Shown here: piece after piece, positions 37,178 through 45,856 of the stretch
Layout of the letters: each line of letters begins with the position of its first letter
Numbering within the stretch: the first letter of the stretch is position 1
From: Craterilacuibacter sp. RT1T
Lineage (GTDB): Bacteria > Pseudomonadota > Gammaproteobacteria > Burkholderiales > Chromobacteriaceae
Reading direction: 5' to 3'
Length of the DNA stretch: 64,000 nt
Assembly (NCBI RefSeq): GCF_023502145.1
Contig: NZ_JAMFLI010000003.1
Coordinates: forward strand, 62,001-126,000
The notes under the pieces: model-generated
Databases searched by the model: none
Seen by the model: only the letters and a program-made list of their open reading frames with translations
What the model was told of the DNA's origin: nothing
Position numbers and translations under genes: made by a program

Positions 37178-37318
37178 TTAGCGCAGCGGCCGGCGGCGGG
37201 TTTGTTCGCGCTCGCGGATACGTATCGGGATCAGTTTGGCTGCCGGCTTGCGTGGCAGGGTGAAAAAAAGCACCAAGGCGATGGCCAGTGCCAGGAAAAA
37301 TGGAGTCAACATGTCCAT
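37178..37318 (-). CDS. 46-residue single-span membrane protein, unknown
   Basis: MDMLTPFFLALAIALVLFFT forms one hydrophobic helix. The tail (LPRKPAAKL, then RIREREQTRRRPLR) is strongly basic, so N-out/C-in topology is expected. GAGGGG lies 8 bases before the ATG and a terminator follows, making a complete small transcription unit. The basic cytoplasmic tail could touch lipid head groups or nucleic acid, but no function is known to me. Confidence 0.6.
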   Translation of the reverse strand: MDMLTPFFLALAIALVLFFTLPRKPAAKLIPIRIREREQTRRRPLR

Positions 37319-37409
37319 GTGGAAGTCCCCTCTATTGGCCTCAGGGCAGTTGCCCTGACTATTCAAGTGTGGGTGCACAGTGTGAGCGCTGCAAGGGCTT
37401 CGATGGAAT

Positions 37410-38018
37410 TTATTTAGCTTCCCAGGAAAATACCGGCAGGCTCAAGTGCCAGCGCAGCGCCAGCATGCGTAGCGTCACGCCCACTATAAAGCCGGTCGTC
37501 ATGATTACGTTTTCAGGAATACCCAGCTTACTCATCAATAGATAAGCCAGCGCCACAATAAACGACACGCTGGCGTACAACTCCTGCCTAAAGACGACCG
37601 GTACGCGGTTGCACAACACGTCACGGATCACGCCGCCGGCGATGCCGGTAATCATGCCGGCCATGATGATGACCGGTTCCGCATACTTCATTTCCAGTGC
37701 CACGCTACAGCCTATCAGGGTGAAGGCGACCAGCCCCAGTGCATCTAGAAACAGAAAAACCGGCGACAGGCGGTGGATGGTGCGCGCCAGCGGAATGGCC
37801 GCCATACCGGCGAACAGCACCAGATAGATGTATTCGGGGTGTTGCGTCCAGCCTATGGGGAAGCGGCCCAGCACGATATCGCGCACGGTGCCGCCACCTA
37901 GCGCGGTCAAAAAGGCAATGACGGCGACACCAAAAATATCCATATTGCGCCGGCCTGCCGCCAGGGCGCCGGTCATGGCCTCGGCCGTAATGGCAATCAG
38001 GTAAATAATGGTCAGCAT
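37410..38018 (-). CDS. TRIC/UPF0126 membrane protein, putative glycine transporter
   Basis: 202 residues with about seven hydrophobic helices in two homologous halves. The duplicated family signature is present as ALGGGTVRDIVLGRFPIGW and GIAGGVIRDVLCNRVPVVF. The family (Pfam PF03458; E. coli YadS/YicG) was called a trimeric cation channel but has been linked to glycine transport. A tandem glycine riboswitch lies just upstream on the same strand, which supports glycine here. The start is MLTIIYLIAI with CGGAG before it. About 95 bases of leader, including a hairpin at 38094-38109, separate the start from the riboswitch. Confidence 0.9.
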   Translation of the reverse strand: MLTIIYLIAITAEAMTGALAAGRRNMDIFGVAVIAFLTALGGGTVRDIVLGRFPIGWTQHPEYIYLVLFAGMAAIPLARTIHRLSPVFLFLDALGLVAFTLIGCSVALEMKYAEPVIIMAGMITGIAGGVIRDVLCNRVPVVFRQELYASVSFIVALAYLLMSKLGIPENVIMTTGFIVGVTLRMLALRWHLSLPVFSWEAK

Positions 38019-38111
38019 CTGTGTGCTCCGGCAAAGCGGGCAGCGTGGTTGGGTAGAGTATGAAACATGGTGTAAAGGACTCGTGTACGGTTGCACCACC
38101 TCGTGAGGTAG

Positions 38112-38288
38112 CGTGCCTCTCCCCTTGTTCTTTTACCTGAGAGTTTACGGCCTGATGCCGCGTGCCCCTTCGGTGGGCTGTTGCCAGCCTCTCTCCAATC
38201 GGCGAATCGTGTGACACCGCAGTCTTTTTGCCTGAGCGATCATGGGAGTTTGCGCCTTCGGCGGGCCGGCTAGGCCTCTCTCCTGCGG
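38112..38288 (-). promoter_or_regulatory. Tandem glycine riboswitch
   Basis: Read on the minus strand, two aptamers are clear. The first (about 38286-38221) has GGAGAGAGGC, CCGCCGAAGGCGCAAAC and GCTCAGGCAAAAAGAC. The second (about 38198-38112) has GGAGAGAGGCTGG, CACCGAAGGGGCA and CTCTCAGGTAAAAGAAC. These are the conserved cores of the gcvT-type glycine aptamer. The pair lies directly upstream of the TRIC/glycine-transporter gene. No T run follows, so control may act on translation or through the 38094-38109 hairpin. Exact ends are estimates. Confidence 0.92.
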
Positions 38289-38363
38289 GGGAGGGATTTT
38301 CGGTGATTCGGCCTGTGGCGTCAATGTATGTAGTGGTTCCGTATTTACGGACACACGATAGAT

Positions 38364-39135
38364 TGTTTTGCTGCCATCCAGTTCTGTTTCACCATCAAGT
38401 GCCTATTTGGCCTGGCCAGGCGTGACGACAAGCGACAGGCATGATCGCTTGACTGGAGCGCTCCCGACTTCAGCATGCTTTATCTTCGCCAGAAAGACCT
38501 GCAGGTGCGTATTCCGCTACAGAAGAAACAGGGAGCCTGCATCTCTTGGTCGACAGCACCGGCATCAAGATGATGGGTGAAGGTGAGTGGAGGGTGAAAA
38601 AGCATGGCGCGGACTATCGCTGCCAATGGCGCAAGCTGCATCTAGGCGTTGATGCACAAAAGCTAGCAATTCGCGCCATGGAGGTTGCCGAAAATCGTAC
38701 CGGTGACGGCACGATGTTGCTGGAACTGCTGTCGCAAATTCCGCAAACCGAAGCGCTGGCGACGGTGGCAGCAGGTGGGGCGTACGACTGGGGCGTACGA
38801 CACACGTTTATGTCACGCAGTGATGCCACAGTGCGGGGACGCAGCCATCATTTCACCGCGTCGAAACGGCAGATTCTGCAAAGGAAGTTCACTGGGCAAT
38901 CAGACTCGGAATGAGTCGCTACGCTCAGTGAGGCATCTGGGGTGCGCCCTCTGGAAAAGGGGCGTGGCTATCATCCCGCCGCTTGGTCGAAGCGAAGATG
39001 CACGGTTTCAAGCTGCTGGTAGACCGCGTTAAGTCGTGGGGCCTTGACCGTCAGGTGGCGGAGCTTCAAATCTGTGCAGCGATTCTGAATCGCGTTACAG
39101 CGCTGGGCACGCCGCAAACGGTTCGTATGAGATAA
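38364..39135 (+). pseudogene. Decayed IS5-family DDE transposase
   Basis: Pieces of a transposase can be read in different frames. FAAIQFCFTIKCLFGLA near 38370-38420 is followed by a stop and a deletion, then LDWSAPDFSMLYLRQKDLQV. After another frameshift near 38532 comes LLVDSTGIKMMGEGEWRVKK through IRAMEVAENRTGDG, then another frame with GAYDTRLCHAV and LGNQTRNESLRSVRHLG. A last shift near 38970 leads to MHGFKLL, QVAELQICAAILNRVTALGT and the stop at 39133-39135. At least four lesions make it non-functional; parts of the N-terminus are missing. Confidence 0.85.
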
Positions 39136-39189
39136 GTTCGCCTGAGGATTGGGGTGGCTTGGTCATTTGCTGATTTGTGCAACAAGACC
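38364..39189 (+). mobile_element. Remnant of an IS5-family insertion sequence
   Basis: The right end is recognisable: TGATTTGTGCAACAAGACC at 39171-39189 resembles the terminal inverted repeat of IS5-group elements read inward. No matching left repeat is found between the riboswitch and 38400, so the element is truncated at its 5' side. It sits between the riboswitch and tRNA-Ser. Bases 38289-38363 hold nothing I can identify. Confidence 0.7.
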
Positions 39190-39263
39190 ATAAGGTCGGG
39201 AGGGGGGCTGGGGGCTTCCCAAGCGGTGTTTTTTGTATGGGTAGAACGTGGGTAGATAAACAA

Positions 39264-39282
39264 AACGCCCCGAAGGGCGCAT
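39264..39282 (-). terminator. Terminator downstream of tRNA-Ser
   Basis: A short GC-rich stem (GCGCCC/GGGCGT with a TTCG-type loop on the minus strand) followed by TTTTG, 15 bases after the tRNA 3' end. Confidence 0.65.
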
Positions 39283-39296
39283 GTTTACTATGTCTA

Positions 39297-39384
39297 TGGC
39301 GGAGGCTGTGAGATTCGAACTCACGGACGGTTTCCCGTCGGCAGTTTTCAAGACTGCTGGTTTAAACCACTCACCCAAACCTCC
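39297..39384 (-). tRNA. tRNA-Ser (anticodon UGA)
   Basis: On the minus strand the molecule starts GGAGGTT and ends AGCCTCCGCCA, giving a 7-base acceptor stem with encoded CCA. The anticodon arm is GCAGT-CTTGAAA-ACTGC, anticodon TGA. A long variable arm (CGACGGGAAACCGTCG-type) and GTTCGAATC T-arm confirm a class II serine tRNA. It decodes UCA and related codons. The IS5 remnant lies on its 3' side. Confidence 0.96.
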
Positions 39385-39454
39385 TAAAGCGTGCTCGATG
39401 CATTGCTGATCGAGTTGCGCATAATAACGGATTATTTGGCCGCGTGCTAGTACC

Positions 39455-41116
39455 TCATGCGTTGGCCGCCAGCATTTCTGCGGCGTGCTGGCGCGTGGTT
39501 TCGGTGATTTCCTCACCCCCCAGCATGCGGGCAAGTTCGCTGACCCGCTGGCTGTCGTCAAGTGGGATGATGCGGCTGACGGTGCGGCCCGCAACTTCTT
39601 CCTTGGCGACTTGCCAGTGCGCATCCCCACAGGAGGCGACCTGCGGCAGGTGGGTGATGGCTAATACCTGATAATGGCTACCCAATTCTTTCAGTAGTTT
39701 GCCGACCACCTCGGCCACGCGTCCGCCGATGCCAACGTCGACTTCATCGAAAATCAGCGTGGGTACTGCGGCTACCTGGCTGATTACAACCTGCATGGAC
39801 AGGCTGATGCGTGACAGTTCGCCGCCGGAGGCGACTTTGGCCAGCGGCCTGAGTGTGCTGCCGGCGTTGGCGGCCACCAGGTATTCGATGGATTCCAGCC
39901 CGTGAGCACTCGGTTCGGCCAGTGCGGATAGTTCAATGGCAAAGCGGGCGCCGCCCATGGCCAGGCGCTGCATTTCTCCTGCGATGCGGGTGGACAACTC
40001 GCCGGCTGCCTGACGGCGCTTGGCGGAGAGGGCTTCGGCTTGGGTGCGATAGCGTGCCAGCGCGCTGGCTTCGGCGAGAGTCAGCGTCTCCTGATCGGTG
40101 CTGGCCTCCAGTGCGGCCAGCTGGCGCTGCCAGTCGGCCAGTTTTTCCGCCAGATCCTGCGGCTGGCTGCGGTATTTGCGCGCCACGCTGATCAGGGTGT
40201 CGATGCGGCTTTCGATGCGCGCCAGCTCGGCCGGGTCTTCGTCCAGATCCGAGGCATAGTCGCGCAGGCTGTAGACCACTTCCCGCAGCTCGGCATCGAC
40301 CGAATCCAGCAAGGCCAGTGTTTCGGCCAGGCGCGGGTCGACACCGGCTAGCTTGGAGAGGCGGCTTTGTACTTGGCTCAGGATGGACAGGCAGTTGCCG
40401 TCGATCTCGGATAGGGCATCTACTGCGTGCTGGGCGCTTTGCGCCAGTTCGACTGCATTGGCCAGACGCGAGTGCTGCTGGTTAAGCGGGTGCCACTCGT
40501 CAGCTTGCAGGTTCAGTTCGCTTAATTCGCCGATCTGCCACGTCAGGCGCTCGCGTTCGACTTCCGATTCGCGGCTCATGCGCTCGGCTTCTTCGCGGGC
40601 GCGACGTGCGCCTTGCCAGTCTTGCCATGCTGCCTGCACGTCGCGTGCCAGCGAGACCGAGCCGGCATAGGCATCAAGCAGGCCGCGCTGCATATCGGGG
40701 CGCACCAGCGATTGGTGTGCATGCTGGCCGTGAATATCGACCAGATAATCTCCGATTTCCCTGAGCTGGGCGAGGGTGGCAATCTGGCCGTTGATAAAGC
40801 TTTTGGAGCGGCCGTTTTTATCCAGGCTGCGCCGTAGCTGCAACTCGCCCTCGTCGCCGGCCAGATCATTGTTGCTCAGCCAGGCGCCCAGTTCAGGCAG
40901 GCGCGAAATGTCGAAGACGGCCGATAATTCGGCCCGGTCGGCACCGCTACGCACTTGTGCGCCTTCGGCCCGGTCGCCCAGCAGCAGACCCAGCGCATCG
41001 AGAATAATGGATTTGCCGGCGCCGGTTTCGCCGGTGAGCACGGTAAAGCCGCGGTCGAATTCCAGCGTTAAGGCGTCGACAATGACAAAGTCGCGGACGG
41101 AGAGCGATAGCAGCAT
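39455..41116 (-). CDS. recN: DNA repair protein RecN
   Basis: 553 residues of the SMC-like ATPase family. Walker A is LTGETGAGKSIILDAL, followed by VDIHGQHAHQSLV and a long coiled coil (about 150-370). The C-terminal ABC signature is VASGGELSRISLSMQVV, and Walker B is PTLIFDEVDVGIGGRVAE. It tethers broken DNA ends during double-strand break repair. It starts 18 bases after nadK on the same strand, a frequent nadK-recN pairing. Confidence 0.96.
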   Translation of the reverse strand: MLLSLSVRDFVIVDALTLEFDRGFTVLTGETGAGKSIILDALGLLLGDRAEGAQVRSGADRAELSAVFDISRLPELGAWLSNNDLAGDEGELQLRRSLDKNGRSKSFINGQIATLAQLREIGDYLVDIHGQHAHQSLVRPDMQRGLLDAYAGSVSLARDVQAAWQDWQGARRAREEAERMSRESEVERERLTWQIGELSELNLQADEWHPLNQQHSRLANAVELAQSAQHAVDALSEIDGNCLSILSQVQSRLSKLAGVDPRLAETLALLDSVDAELREVVYSLRDYASDLDEDPAELARIESRIDTLISVARKYRSQPQDLAEKLADWQRQLAALEASTDQETLTLAEASALARYRTQAEALSAKRRQAAGELSTRIAGEMQRLAMGGARFAIELSALAEPSAHGLESIEYLVAANAGSTLRPLAKVASGGELSRISLSMQVVISQVAAVPTLIFDEVDVGIGGRVAEVVGKLLKELGSHYQVLAITHLPQVASCGDAHWQVAKEEVAGRTVSRIIPLDDSQRVSELARMLGGEEITETTRQHAAEMLAANA

Positions 41117-41134
41117 GTTGTCTTCTGTATTGGG

Positions 41135-42010
41135 TTAGAGCAGGCGTTCGCCCCAGTGCAGCTTGTGGCGCAGCATGTCGTAGTAGTTGTATCCGGCCGG
41201 ATGCAGAATGCGCAGTGGGTTGCGGTAGCGGCGCACAATGACGCGGTCCATCTCCATCAGGTCGCAGTGCGACTGGCCATCGAAATGCGCACGGGCATCC
41301 AGGCCGCGGGTCAGCATGAACTCGACTTCGCAGCTGTCGGAGACGGCAATCGGGCGGTTGCTCATCGATTGCGGGCAGATGGGCACCAGTGCGATGGCTT
41401 GCAGCGTCGGGTGCAGGATAGGCCCGCCCGAGGCCAGTGAGTAGGCGGTCGAGCCGGTGGGGGTGCTGATGATCAGACCGTCCGAGCGCTGGCTGTAGAC
41501 GAACTGGTTATCGATAAAGACTTCGAACTCTATCATCGAGCCCAGACCGCCACGGCTGATCACAATATCGTTCAGCGCCAGCGCACTGACCACTTCGGCG
41601 TCTTCGCGCAGAACCGAGGCAGTCAGCAAAATGCGGTCTTCGGGAATAAAGTCGCCGGCGAGGATGGCATCGACGGCTCCCAGCATTTCATGCAAGGGAA
41701 TGTCGGCCATAAAACCCAGCCGTCCCTGGTTGATGCCGACCAGGGGTACGCGGTAGGGGGCGAGCAGGCGTGCGACCGCCAGCATGGTGCCGTCGCCGCC
41801 CAGCACAATAGCAATATCGGCCAGCTTGCCGATATCGTTGCGTGCCACGATCTGATGGGGGCCAGCCTCGTCAGCATTGGCGCTGTCACTGTCTATCAAG
41901 ACCCCTATGCCTTGGGCGGACAGATGGTCAGCCAGTAGGCGCAGCGAGGTGACAATTTGCGGTTTGCTGTGACGGGCGAACAGCCCGACCTTCTTGAATA
42001 GGCAAGTCAT
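41135..42010 (-). CDS. nadK: NAD kinase
   Basis: 291 residues. The kinase signature VLGGDGTMLAVARLL, the GINQGRLGFMADI loop, ALNDIVISRGG, and the substrate motif DGLIISTPTGSTAYSLASGG are intact. It phosphorylates NAD to NADP in the cytoplasm. The start is MTCLFKKVGLFARH. It leads the nadK-recN pair and is preceded by a 40-base gap after the response regulator gene, whose stop is upstream on the same strand. Confidence 0.96.
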   Translation of the reverse strand: MTCLFKKVGLFARHSKPQIVTSLRLLADHLSAQGIGVLIDSDSANADEAGPHQIVARNDIGKLADIAIVLGGDGTMLAVARLLAPYRVPLVGINQGRLGFMADIPLHEMLGAVDAILAGDFIPEDRILLTASVLREDAEVVSALALNDIVISRGGLGSMIEFEVFIDNQFVYSQRSDGLIISTPTGSTAYSLASGGPILHPTLQAIALVPICPQSMSNRPIAVSDSCEVEFMLTRGLDARAHFDGQSHCDLMEMDRVIVRRYRNPLRILHPAGYNYYDMLRHKLHWGERLL

Positions 42011-42050
42011 GTCCGAATCTTACCGTGTTGTGGCTGATCTGCCAAAACGC

Positions 42051-42686
42051 TTATGGAATAGTTTGTGCGCGCGAAGCCTCCAGCGCGCATAAATAAAAGC
42101 GGATCAGCTCGGCCAGTGTGCTGACGCCCAGCTTGGAAAACAGGCTGGATCTATGCGTTTCTACCGTGCGTGGCGAGACATCAAGCAGCTTGCCTATCTC
42201 TTTGCTGGACAGTCCTTCCGCCACCATGTCGAGTACTGCGCGCTCGCGTTCGCTGATGCGGGCGAGGCGATTGGCTACCTCCTGTGTGGCGGCTTTCTTT
42301 TCCTGTCTTTGTATGCTTTGGCGGATGGCGCGGCGTACGCTGTCCATGAGCTGGCGTTTGTCTATCGGCTTGCTGATAAAGTCGATGGCGCCGCGGCGGA
42401 AGGCGCGGGCACATTGCTCGACATCGCCGTGGCCGGTAATAAAGATCAGCGGTAGCTGGCTATCCAGTTGCTTGAGTTTTTCCTGCAAGGCCAGACCGGA
42501 CAGATGGGGCATGCGAATGTCGAGTATCAGGCAGCCGATGTCGTTCTTGGCGGGGGCTTGTAAAAAAGCCAGGGCGTCTGCGTAAGTTTCGACATCACTG
42601 CCATGGCTCTCCAGCAATAGCGCCAGTGAGTCGCGGATGGCCGGGTCGTCATCAACCAGGTAGATCGTAGGCGTGATATTGCTCAT
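42051..42686 (-). CDS. FixJ/TtrR-type response regulator
   Basis: 211 residues: receiver domain (YLVDDDPAIRDSLALLL with the acidic pocket, phospho-Asp in CLILDIRMPHLSG, Lys in DFISKPIDKR) and a LuxR-type helix-turn-helix (LARISERERAVLDMVAEGLS, KEIGKLLDVSPRTVETHRSS). It should bind DNA when phosphorylated by the kinase encoded immediately upstream. The two genes overlap by 35 bases. Its targets are not evident in the neighbourhood. Confidence 0.92.
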   Translation of the reverse strand: MSNITPTIYLVDDDPAIRDSLALLLESHGSDVETYADALAFLQAPAKNDIGCLILDIRMPHLSGLALQEKLKQLDSQLPLIFITGHGDVEQCARAFRRGAIDFISKPIDKRQLMDSVRRAIRQSIQRQEKKAATQEVANRLARISERERAVLDMVAEGLSSKEIGKLLDVSPRTVETHRSSLFSKLGVSTLAELIRFYLCALEASRAQTIP

Positions 42687-44937
42687 GTGCGGCTTTTCTT
42701 TGCGGTTCGGCATGGGGGGTGACGGGGAGTTCGAAGCAAAAGAGCGCGCCCCCATCGGGATGGTTGCTGGCATATATATTGCCATCGAACGATTCGATCA
42801 GCGATTGGCTGATCGTGAGCCCCAAGCCTATGCCATGATGTTTGAGGCTGAAAAATGGGGTAAAAATATTGGGCAGCTCTTCGGCGGGAATGCCCGGGCC
42901 ATTGTCTTGTACCTGCACACAGATGCGTTCGTTCAATACATGGCTACGAATGCTTAACTGGCCCTGTGTGGCCGGCATGGCTTCGATGGCGTTGCGCACT
43001 AGGTTGAATAGTACTTGCTCAAGCTGAATGCTGTCGGCGAGAACGTGCGGCAGAGCAGGCTCCAGATGCGTGCTTAAACGGATGTGCTTGCTGGCAAGCT
43101 CGCCGGATGCCAGTAGCAATGTATTGCGTATCACCTGATTGATGTCGACCGAGGAGAGGTCGGTGCGCTGGCGGGTCGCCAGATTGCGCAGGCCGCGTAT
43201 GATGTGGCCGGCTCTTTGTGCTTGCTGCACACTGCCTTGCAATGCGCGCTGCAGTAAGGCCAGATCGGGCTCTTCATCTTCCAACAGAGTCAGCGCAGCC
43301 TCGTTGTAGCTGGCGATTGCTGATAGTGGCTGGTTGATTTCATGGGCCATGCCGGATGCCATTTCGCCGATATTGGTGATGCGCGCGGCCTTTGCATACT
43401 CGTTGGCATGTTGCTTGAGCCGCTCTTCGCGGTGCAGGATGGATGCGGAGAGCCGTGCGCGCAAGGGCGCCATGTCGCGAATTGCCAGTACGACGCCCAG
43501 TTTTTCACCCTGCGGGCCTGTCAGGGGCGATAAAGTGCCTTCAATATACAGGTGCTGGTTGTTGTTGCCGATCAGATGGCAGTGCTGGGGCAGGTTGATG
43601 TCCTGTTGCAGTTCCAGGCACAGCTCGACCGGGTCAAGCATCGCTTCGGTTTCAAGCTCGTAATGCAGTTGCAGTGCATGAGACAGTGGGTGGTGGCGTA
43701 CTTCCTCCAGTGTTGTGTGGGTGAGGGCGGCTGCCTTGGGGTTCATGTATTTGATGATCTGGTGCTGGTCGACCACGATGACTGCATCGTTGATGGCTTG
43801 CAAAGTCACGATAGCCTGTTCCCGCTCCTGGCTCAGGTCGCGTGACATTTCATCGTGAAGATGCTGTTTGCGCCGCTGGGTGGCGGCCACAAGGAGCAGC
43901 AGATAGCACAGCAGCGCTGAGATGGCCGGTAACAGCAGGAAAGTCGTGGCGTTGAGATTGCCCGGCCTGAGAGTCTCGCTGACCTCCAGTTCATAGGGAA
44001 AATAGGCGTGATTGATGCGCAAGCGGGTGTGAAACTGTGGCAAGAGCCAGTTGCTTAGGCTGCTGTTAGCAAGCGGATTTTGGTTGCTGTCGATATCGTC
44101 ACGCCTATCGTGACTGCCTATCCGGTGCAGGCGGATATTGAGGTGGCTGGTGTTTTGTAGCTGCTCGTGCCGCAGCAACTGGTCTGCCGTAATGGTGAGC
44201 AGGACAATGCCGGTAACTTCTTGTTTGTTTTTCGCCGCGTAAACAGCCTGAATATAGGCCAGGCCCATGTGGCCATTACTTAGCGTGAATGGCGGTGAAA
44301 CTTCTATTTTTCTGCTCTGGATGGCTTGACGGATGGTGGCGCCGAGCAGGGGTGAGTTCAACAGATCCAGACCGAGCATATAGCGCGCCATATAGTTGTC
44401 GTAAGGCTCGGCCATGGTCAAGGGAAGATATGCTTCGCGAGCGGGGGCTTTGCTCCAGTATGGCCATTGCCGCCAGTAGTCGGGGTGGCCGGGGGCCGGG
44501 TTTGCCGGGTTGTTGAAGTCCCGTATGGTGACGGTTTTGTCGTAATGCAGGCTTTGGGTCGCTTCATAGCGACTGCGCTGTCCGAATTTTATGATGGGTT
44601 GGTAGCCCATCATGTAAACAAAAGGGTAATGCGCCTGCATGTAACTGGCGTAGCGTGATATGGCCGTTCGGCCAAAGTCGCTGCGCGAGCGTGCCCCTTC
44701 TTCCAGATTGAAAATCATGCTTTCACTGGCTTTAAGCCGTTCCTCCATCGTCTGTTTGAGATGGAGGGCGCTGGCTTGAAACCATTCATGATGGCGTTTG
44801 ATGCCCAGACAAACGGCAATGCCCAGCAGCGCCAGCGTCAGCAAGAACCAGGCTGCGATATAGCTCAGGCGCAAACGCAGAGGCAGGGCGGCGATGAGTT
44901 GGTGTTGGGTTTTCAGTAAAGACAAGAGGCTGGGCAT
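42652..44937 (-). CDS. CHASE-PAS sensor histidine kinase
   Basis: 761 residues. TM1 (about 22-44) and TM2 (about 335-358) bracket a periplasmic CHASE-type domain (AREAYLPLTMAEPYDNYMAR, MLGLDLLNSPLLGATIRQAI). A PAS domain (INDAVIVVDQHQIIKYMN) follows, then the phosphoacceptor His in GEMASGMAHEINQPLSAIAS and an ATPase with NLVRNAIEAMP, DNGPGIP and GIGLGLTISQS. It is paired with the overlapping FixJ-like regulator. CHASE domains sense small extracellular molecules; the ligand is unknown. The start is MPSLLSLLKTQHQ, chosen because a basic leader and TM1 follow; 25 in-frame codons upstream are less likely. Confidence 0.91.
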   Translation of the reverse strand: MPSLLSLLKTQHQLIAALPLRLRLSYIAAWFLLTLALLGIAVCLGIKRHHEWFQASALHLKQTMEERLKASESMIFNLEEGARSRSDFGRTAISRYASYMQAHYPFVYMMGYQPIIKFGQRSRYEATQSLHYDKTVTIRDFNNPANPAPGHPDYWRQWPYWSKAPAREAYLPLTMAEPYDNYMARYMLGLDLLNSPLLGATIRQAIQSRKIEVSPPFTLSNGHMGLAYIQAVYAAKNKQEVTGIVLLTITADQLLRHEQLQNTSHLNIRLHRIGSHDRRDDIDSNQNPLANSSLSNWLLPQFHTRLRINHAYFPYELEVSETLRPGNLNATTFLLLPAISALLCYLLLLVAATQRRKQHLHDEMSRDLSQEREQAIVTLQAINDAVIVVDQHQIIKYMNPKAAALTHTTLEEVRHHPLSHALQLHYELETEAMLDPVELCLELQQDINLPQHCHLIGNNNQHLYIEGTLSPLTGPQGEKLGVVLAIRDMAPLRARLSASILHREERLKQHANEYAKAARITNIGEMASGMAHEINQPLSAIASYNEAALTLLEDEEPDLALLQRALQGSVQQAQRAGHIIRGLRNLATRQRTDLSSVDINQVIRNTLLLASGELASKHIRLSTHLEPALPHVLADSIQLEQVLFNLVRNAIEAMPATQGQLSIRSHVLNERICVQVQDNGPGIPAEELPNIFTPFFSLKHHGIGLGLTISQSLIESFDGNIYASNHPDGGALFCFELPVTPHAEPQRKAAHEQYHAYDLPG

Positions 44938-45059
44938 AAGTAAGGTGTGGAATCGTGTGTCTTTGCCTGAAGTCGGATAGAAAGGGCGGCGCGAAAGCAG
45001 TTTGGCGCGCACGACGATTAAAGCGGCTGCGCCGGCAGGGCGTAGCTTGGTATTCAGTT

Positions 45060-45593
45060 TTAATCCCGAGCCAATTTATCGGCGTATAAACGGAAAATTT
45101 TGGCCAGTTTGGGTTGGATAACGGCCTGACAATAAGGCGCGTCGCCATGTCGGGCGTAATAAGCGTGGTGTGCGGCCTCTGCCGGCCAGAATGCTTGCGC
45201 CGGTTCCACCAAGGTGACGATAGGGGTGCCGATATAGCATGTTTGCTGGGCGTAGCGCATGCGTTCGTGGGCAATTAAGGCTTGTTTTGCGTCCTGCGCG
45301 AAAATGGCGGAGCGGTATTGGCTGCCGATATCGTTGCCTTGACGGTTAAGCTGGGTCGGGTCGTGGCTGGCAAAAAAGATATCGAGCAAAACGGAAAAAG
45401 GCAGGATGTGTTCATCGAAATGAATGCGTACCGCTTCGGCGTGGCCAGTATGGCCGCTGCAAACCTGGGCATAGTCCGGCTTGGATGTATGTCCGCCGAT
45501 ATAGCCCGGTTCTACCTGCGTGACCCCTTTGAGGCAGCTAAATACGGCTTCGGTGCACCAGAAGCATCCACCTGCCAGAATGGCGATCGCCAT
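45060..45593 (-). CDS. msrA: Peptide methionine sulfoxide reductase MsrA
   Basis: 177 residues. The catalytic motif is AILAGGCFWCTEAVFSCLKG, near the N-terminus, followed by VEPGYIGGHTSKPDYAQVCSG, GHAEAVRIHFDE and GNDIGSQYRSAIF. It reduces the S-epimer of methionine sulfoxide. No signal peptide, so cytoplasmic. GAGGGAAAAACT precedes the ATG. It follows the DUF1653 gene by 36 bases on the same strand. Confidence 0.95.
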   Translation of the reverse strand: MAIAILAGGCFWCTEAVFSCLKGVTQVEPGYIGGHTSKPDYAQVCSGHTGHAEAVRIHFDEHILPFSVLLDIFFASHDPTQLNRQGNDIGSQYRSAIFAQDAKQALIAHERMRYAQQTCYIGTPIVTLVEPAQAFWPAEAAHHAYYARHGDAPYCQAVIQPKLAKIFRLYADKLARD

Positions 45594-45629
45594 AGTTTTT
45601 CCCTCGGTTTTTGATCGATGCATGTCGTG

Positions 45630-45851
45630 TTAACACAGCCGGGCGAAGCGCGGGATGCTGACTCCGTCAATGATGACATCTTCGAAAAACATGGTGTAGG
45701 GGCGTACCCATAGTCCGCCCTCGCCATACAGTGGCCGGTATAAAACCAGCCATTCCTCGGTTTCCGAGTGACATACGAGATCAATGACTTCGTAGTCCTG
45801 GCCTTTGTAGTGGCGGTAACGGCCGGGCGTGAGTTCGGGTTTGACAGTCAT
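45630..45851 (-). CDS. DUF1653 domain protein
   Basis: 73 residues with the single-domain pattern PGRYRHYKGQDYEVIDLVCH, EEWLVLYRPLYGEGGLWVRP and YTMFFEDVIIDGVSIPRF. Function of DUF1653 is unknown; many members are stand-alone small beta-rich proteins like this one. It lies 5 bases after the degenerate HD-GYP gene and 36 bases before msrA, so the three are likely one transcript. Confidence 0.9.
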   Translation of the reverse strand: MTVKPELTPGRYRHYKGQDYEVIDLVCHSETEEWLVLYRPLYGEGGLWVRPYTMFFEDVIIDGVSIPRFARLC

Positions 45852-45856
45852 CAGGC

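Noticed and set aside
38162-38425. Short plus-strand frame of 87 codons over the riboswitch
   Set aside because: It is antisense to conserved aptamer sequence and has no ribosome binding site.
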